Origin: Opitutia bacterium
GTDB taxonomy: Bacteria > Verrucomicrobiota > Verrucomicrobiae > Opitutales > UBA953
DNA length: 14,571 bases
NCBI GenBank assembly: GCA_947465345.1
Contig: CANHZL010000028.1
Location: 1-14,571, forward strand
Direction: 5' to 3'
Within the stretch, counting starts at the first letter, position 1. Each line of letters begins with the position of its first letter. This document shows positions 13,284 through 14,571 of the stretch, in pieces. A model generated the notes under the pieces. The model made no database searches and was not told the DNA's origin. It saw only the letters and a program-made list of their open reading frames with translations. The position numbers and the translations under genes were made by a program.

Positions 13284-13749
13284 TACCTTTGATCTGCCTC
13301 AGCGCCTCGTACGTCGCGATCCCGCAGGCGGTCGAGAGGTTGAGCGAGCGGGTCTTGTCGTTGAAGTGTGGGATCTTTACTTCGCGATCCGCGCCGAACC
13401 ACGCGTGGATTTCTTCGGGCGTGCCGGAGCCTTCGTTGCCAAAGACGAGTCCGTCGCCTTCCTGAAACTCCGCATCCCAGAGGCCGCGCGTCGTCTTGGT
13501 CGTAAAGAGCCAGAGGCGTTCCGGGCGGCCGGGCGAGGCGAGGAAGGCTTCCCAGTTGTCATGATGGCGGACGTCGAGCTCGTGCCAGTAATCCATGCCG
13601 GCGCGACGTAGCTTGGCGTCGTCGATCTTGAAGCCCAGCGGGTGGACGAGATGGAGCACGCAACCTGTCACGGCGCACATGCGGCCCACGTTACCGGTGT
13701 TCGGCGGAATCTCCGGGCGGAGCAGGACCAGGTGGAGCGGCGGCTTCAC
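13279..13749 (-). CDS. trmL: tRNA (cytidine(34)-2'-O)-methyltransferase
   Basis: A 156-residue SPOUT-class (trefoil-knot) methyltransferase that 2'-O-methylates the wobble cytidine or cmnm5-uridine of tRNA-Leu using SAM. Seen: RPEIPPNTGNVGRMCAVTGC at 11-30, the HPLGFKIDDAKLRRAGMDYW block, LVFGNEGSGTP in the knot, and the C-terminal RSLNLSTACGIATYEALRQ that lines the SAM pocket. The length is normal for the family. The start codon is GTG (13747-13749) and overlaps the smpB stop by four bases (GTGA), so trmL is translated by coupling to smpB. Its last two codons and stop fall at the outer end of the right arm of the S23 cassette. Identification is strong; the exact tRNA target follows from the family. 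Confidence 0.93.
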   Translation of the reverse strand: MKPPLHLVLLRPEIPPNTGNVGRMCAVTGCVLHLVHPLGFKIDDAKLRRAGMDYWHELDVRHHDNWEAFLASPGRPERLWLFTTKTTRGLWDAEFQEGDGLVFGNEGSGTPEEIHAWFGADREVKIPHFNDKTRSLNLSTACGIATYEALRQIKGR

Positions 13750-14213
13750 TTCCGTCGGCTCATCGCGCGCGAAATCTCGCGCTTGGCTTCGCGTTCCTTG
13801 ATGTCCTGACGCTTGTCATGCATCTTCTTGCCCTTGCCCACGGCGAGGAGGCACTTCGCCAGGCCGTGCTTGAAGTAGATTTTCAGGGGAATAATCGCGT
13901 GGCCGCCGGACTGGATCTCCGCGGCGATCTTCTCAATCTCCGCCTGCTTCAGCAGCAGCTGGCGCGTGCGGTAGGAGGCGTGGTTGTTGAGGTTGCCGAA
14001 GTCATACTCCGCGATGTGCGCATGGTAGAGCATCACGCCTTTCGGGCTGATCTTAATGAACGCGTCGGCGATGTTCGCCCTGCCGGCGCGAAGGGACTTC
14101 ACCTCGGTGCCGCGCAGGACGATCCCTGCCTCGAAGGTCGGGCCGATGAAATAGTCGCGTCCCGCCTTCGGGTTATTAACCTCGGGTAGAACATGCTCTC
14201 GGCGGGCGGCCAT
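13746..14213 (-). CDS. smpB: SsrA-binding protein SmpB
   Basis: A 155-residue partner of tmRNA in trans-translation, which frees stalled ribosomes and tags the unfinished peptides. The beta-barrel part has AGIVLRGTEVKSLRAGRANI (about 29-48) and the GVMLYHAHIAEY strand. The tail has the expected KGKKMHDKRQDIKEREAKRE stretch whose basic helix enters the mRNA channel. Length and both ends are normal. The ATG at 14211-14213 lies 52 bases after the rpoZ stop, without a Shine-Dalgarno sequence. The stop overlaps the GTG start of trmL. No tmRNA gene (ssrA) is in the window. Confidence 0.97.
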   Translation of the reverse strand: MAARREHVLPEVNNPKAGRDYFIGPTFEAGIVLRGTEVKSLRAGRANIADAFIKISPKGVMLYHAHIAEYDFGNLNNHASYRTRQLLLKQAEIEKIAAEIQSGGHAIIPLKIYFKHGLAKCLLAVGKGKKMHDKRQDIKEREAKREISRAMSRRK

Positions 14214-14234
14214 CGGATAACGAAAGGGCTACTC

Positions 14235-14248
14235 GCCGGCGAGCCGGC
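14235..14248 (-). other. Short GC hairpin between rpoZ and smpB
   Basis: GCCGG and CCGGC form a 5-base stem with a 4-base loop in the 52-base gap. On the minus strand only a broken T-run (CCCTTTCGTT) follows 3-7 bases later. A second small stem, CTGCC/GGCAG (14261-14273), surrounds the rpoZ stop codon. Either could give partial termination or mRNA processing; the evidence is slight. Confidence 0.25.
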
Positions 14249-14265
14249 TGTGGCGGGTGACTGCC

Positions 14266-14511
14266 TTAGGCAGGCAGACGATCCTCAGGACGGAACTCCC
14301 AGGAGATACGACCTTCGATGACTTCGCGCAGGGCGATGTCTTCAGGGGAAAGCTTTTCGAACACGTCGCCCAGGGTGTGGTTATACTTGGGCGGCTGGAC
14401 GGAGTAGTCGGCCGTGCTACGGAGCTGCTTCACGCGCTTGGAGATCACGTTGATGAGAATGTTCGCATCAGGGATGACTTTACGGGCATCTTGGAGGTAA
14501 TCGTCGCGCAT
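14266..14511 (-). CDS. rpoZ: DNA-directed RNA polymerase subunit omega
   Basis: An 81-residue omega subunit that binds the C-terminal part of beta-prime, aids polymerase assembly and, in many bacteria, shapes part of the ppGpp site. Seen: the N-terminal ANILINVISKRVKQLR helix (about 16-31), equivalent to the NRF.L...A.RARQL region of other omegas, and the C-terminal DIALREVIEGRISW (about 60-73), which matches the conserved AL.EI.EGKI segment. The length suits the shorter omega forms. The ATG at 14509-14511 follows an A/C-rich leader without a Shine-Dalgarno sequence. It is first of the minus-strand cluster rpoZ-smpB-trmL. The family is clear despite the short sequence. Confidence 0.9.
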   Translation of the reverse strand: MRDDYLQDARKVIPDANILINVISKRVKQLRSTADYSVQPPKYNHTLGDVFEKLSPEDIALREVIEGRISWEFRPEDRLPA

Positions 14512-14539
14512 GGTGTGTTTCCCGACTAGGGAACCACAG

Positions 14540-14567
14540 AACCTAGGGTAGCACCCCCCTCTGGCAA
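14540..14567 (-). promoter_or_regulatory. Putative rpoZ operon promoter
   Basis: TTGCCA (14562-14567), 16 bases, then TAGGTT (14540-14545) on the minus strand, predicting a start near 14533 and a leader of about 22 bases. Both boxes are partial matches to the housekeeping consensus. The spacing equals that of the other candidate promoters here. Confidence 0.35.
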
Positions 14568-14571
14568 GCGA

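Noticed and set aside
12740..13293. Target-site duplication flanking the S23 cassette
   Set aside because: I compared the bases just outside the 41-base arms and just outside the core and found no matching direct repeat.
14235..14273. Intrinsic terminator between rpoZ and smpB
   Set aside because: The stems are short and the following T-run is broken; smpB and trmL have no promoter candidate of their own, so read-through from rpoZ is more likely.

Overview
The window is a GC-rich, gene-dense bacterial chromosome segment, most likely from Verrucomicrobiota (an Opitutales-like lineage is my guess). The strongest lineage signal is a 1410-residue exported protein joining a DUF1080 domain, a PVC-type 'membrane-bound dehydrogenase' domain, HEAT-like repeats, a LamG-like domain and a C-terminal cytochrome c, an architecture typical of Planctomycetota and Verrucomicrobiota. 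Almost no start codon is preceded by a good Shine-Dalgarno sequence.

Layout. From 1 to 8754 everything reads on the minus strand: metF (cut by the left edge), a DUF983 membrane protein, a HGSNAT/DUF5009-like acyltransferase, argS and the large cytochrome protein. A divergent plus-strand block follows: sufT and hemW, which overlap by one base, and a secreted nitrilase-superfamily amidohydrolase. It converges on a minus-strand DUF3050 gene with 7 bases between the stops. The right end is a minus-strand housekeeping cluster read in the order rpoZ, smpB, trmL. Between trmL and the DUF3050 gene lies one plus-strand four-helix-bundle (S23 family) gene.

How the genes fit together. MetF supplies methyl-THF to the methionine cycle and carries a near-perfect palindrome across its putative promoter. 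SufT (Fe-S cluster assembly) and HemW (a [4Fe-4S] radical-SAM-family heme protein) form a translationally coupled pair facing the cytochrome c protein. RpoZ, SmpB and TrmL serve transcription, ribosome rescue and tRNA modification. The large cytochrome protein, the DUF5009 protein and the secreted nitrilase point to a polysaccharide- or amide-degrading envelope lifestyle.

The two most unusual structures are not genes. First, the S23 gene is enclosed by two 41-base arms that are inverted copies of each other (33 of 41 positions), giving a compact single-gene cassette of about 534 bases that recalls the S23-encoding intervening sequences of 23S rRNA genes but sits between protein genes. Second, directly after the cytochrome gene there is a 35-base inverted repeat made of GGG-N3 units, so each strand carries a canonical G-quadruplex motif or, alternatively, folds into one long hairpin. 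Intergenic gaps are otherwise short; no stretch over 300 bases lacks a gene. I see no tRNA, rRNA, tmRNA, CRISPR array or recognisable transposase.
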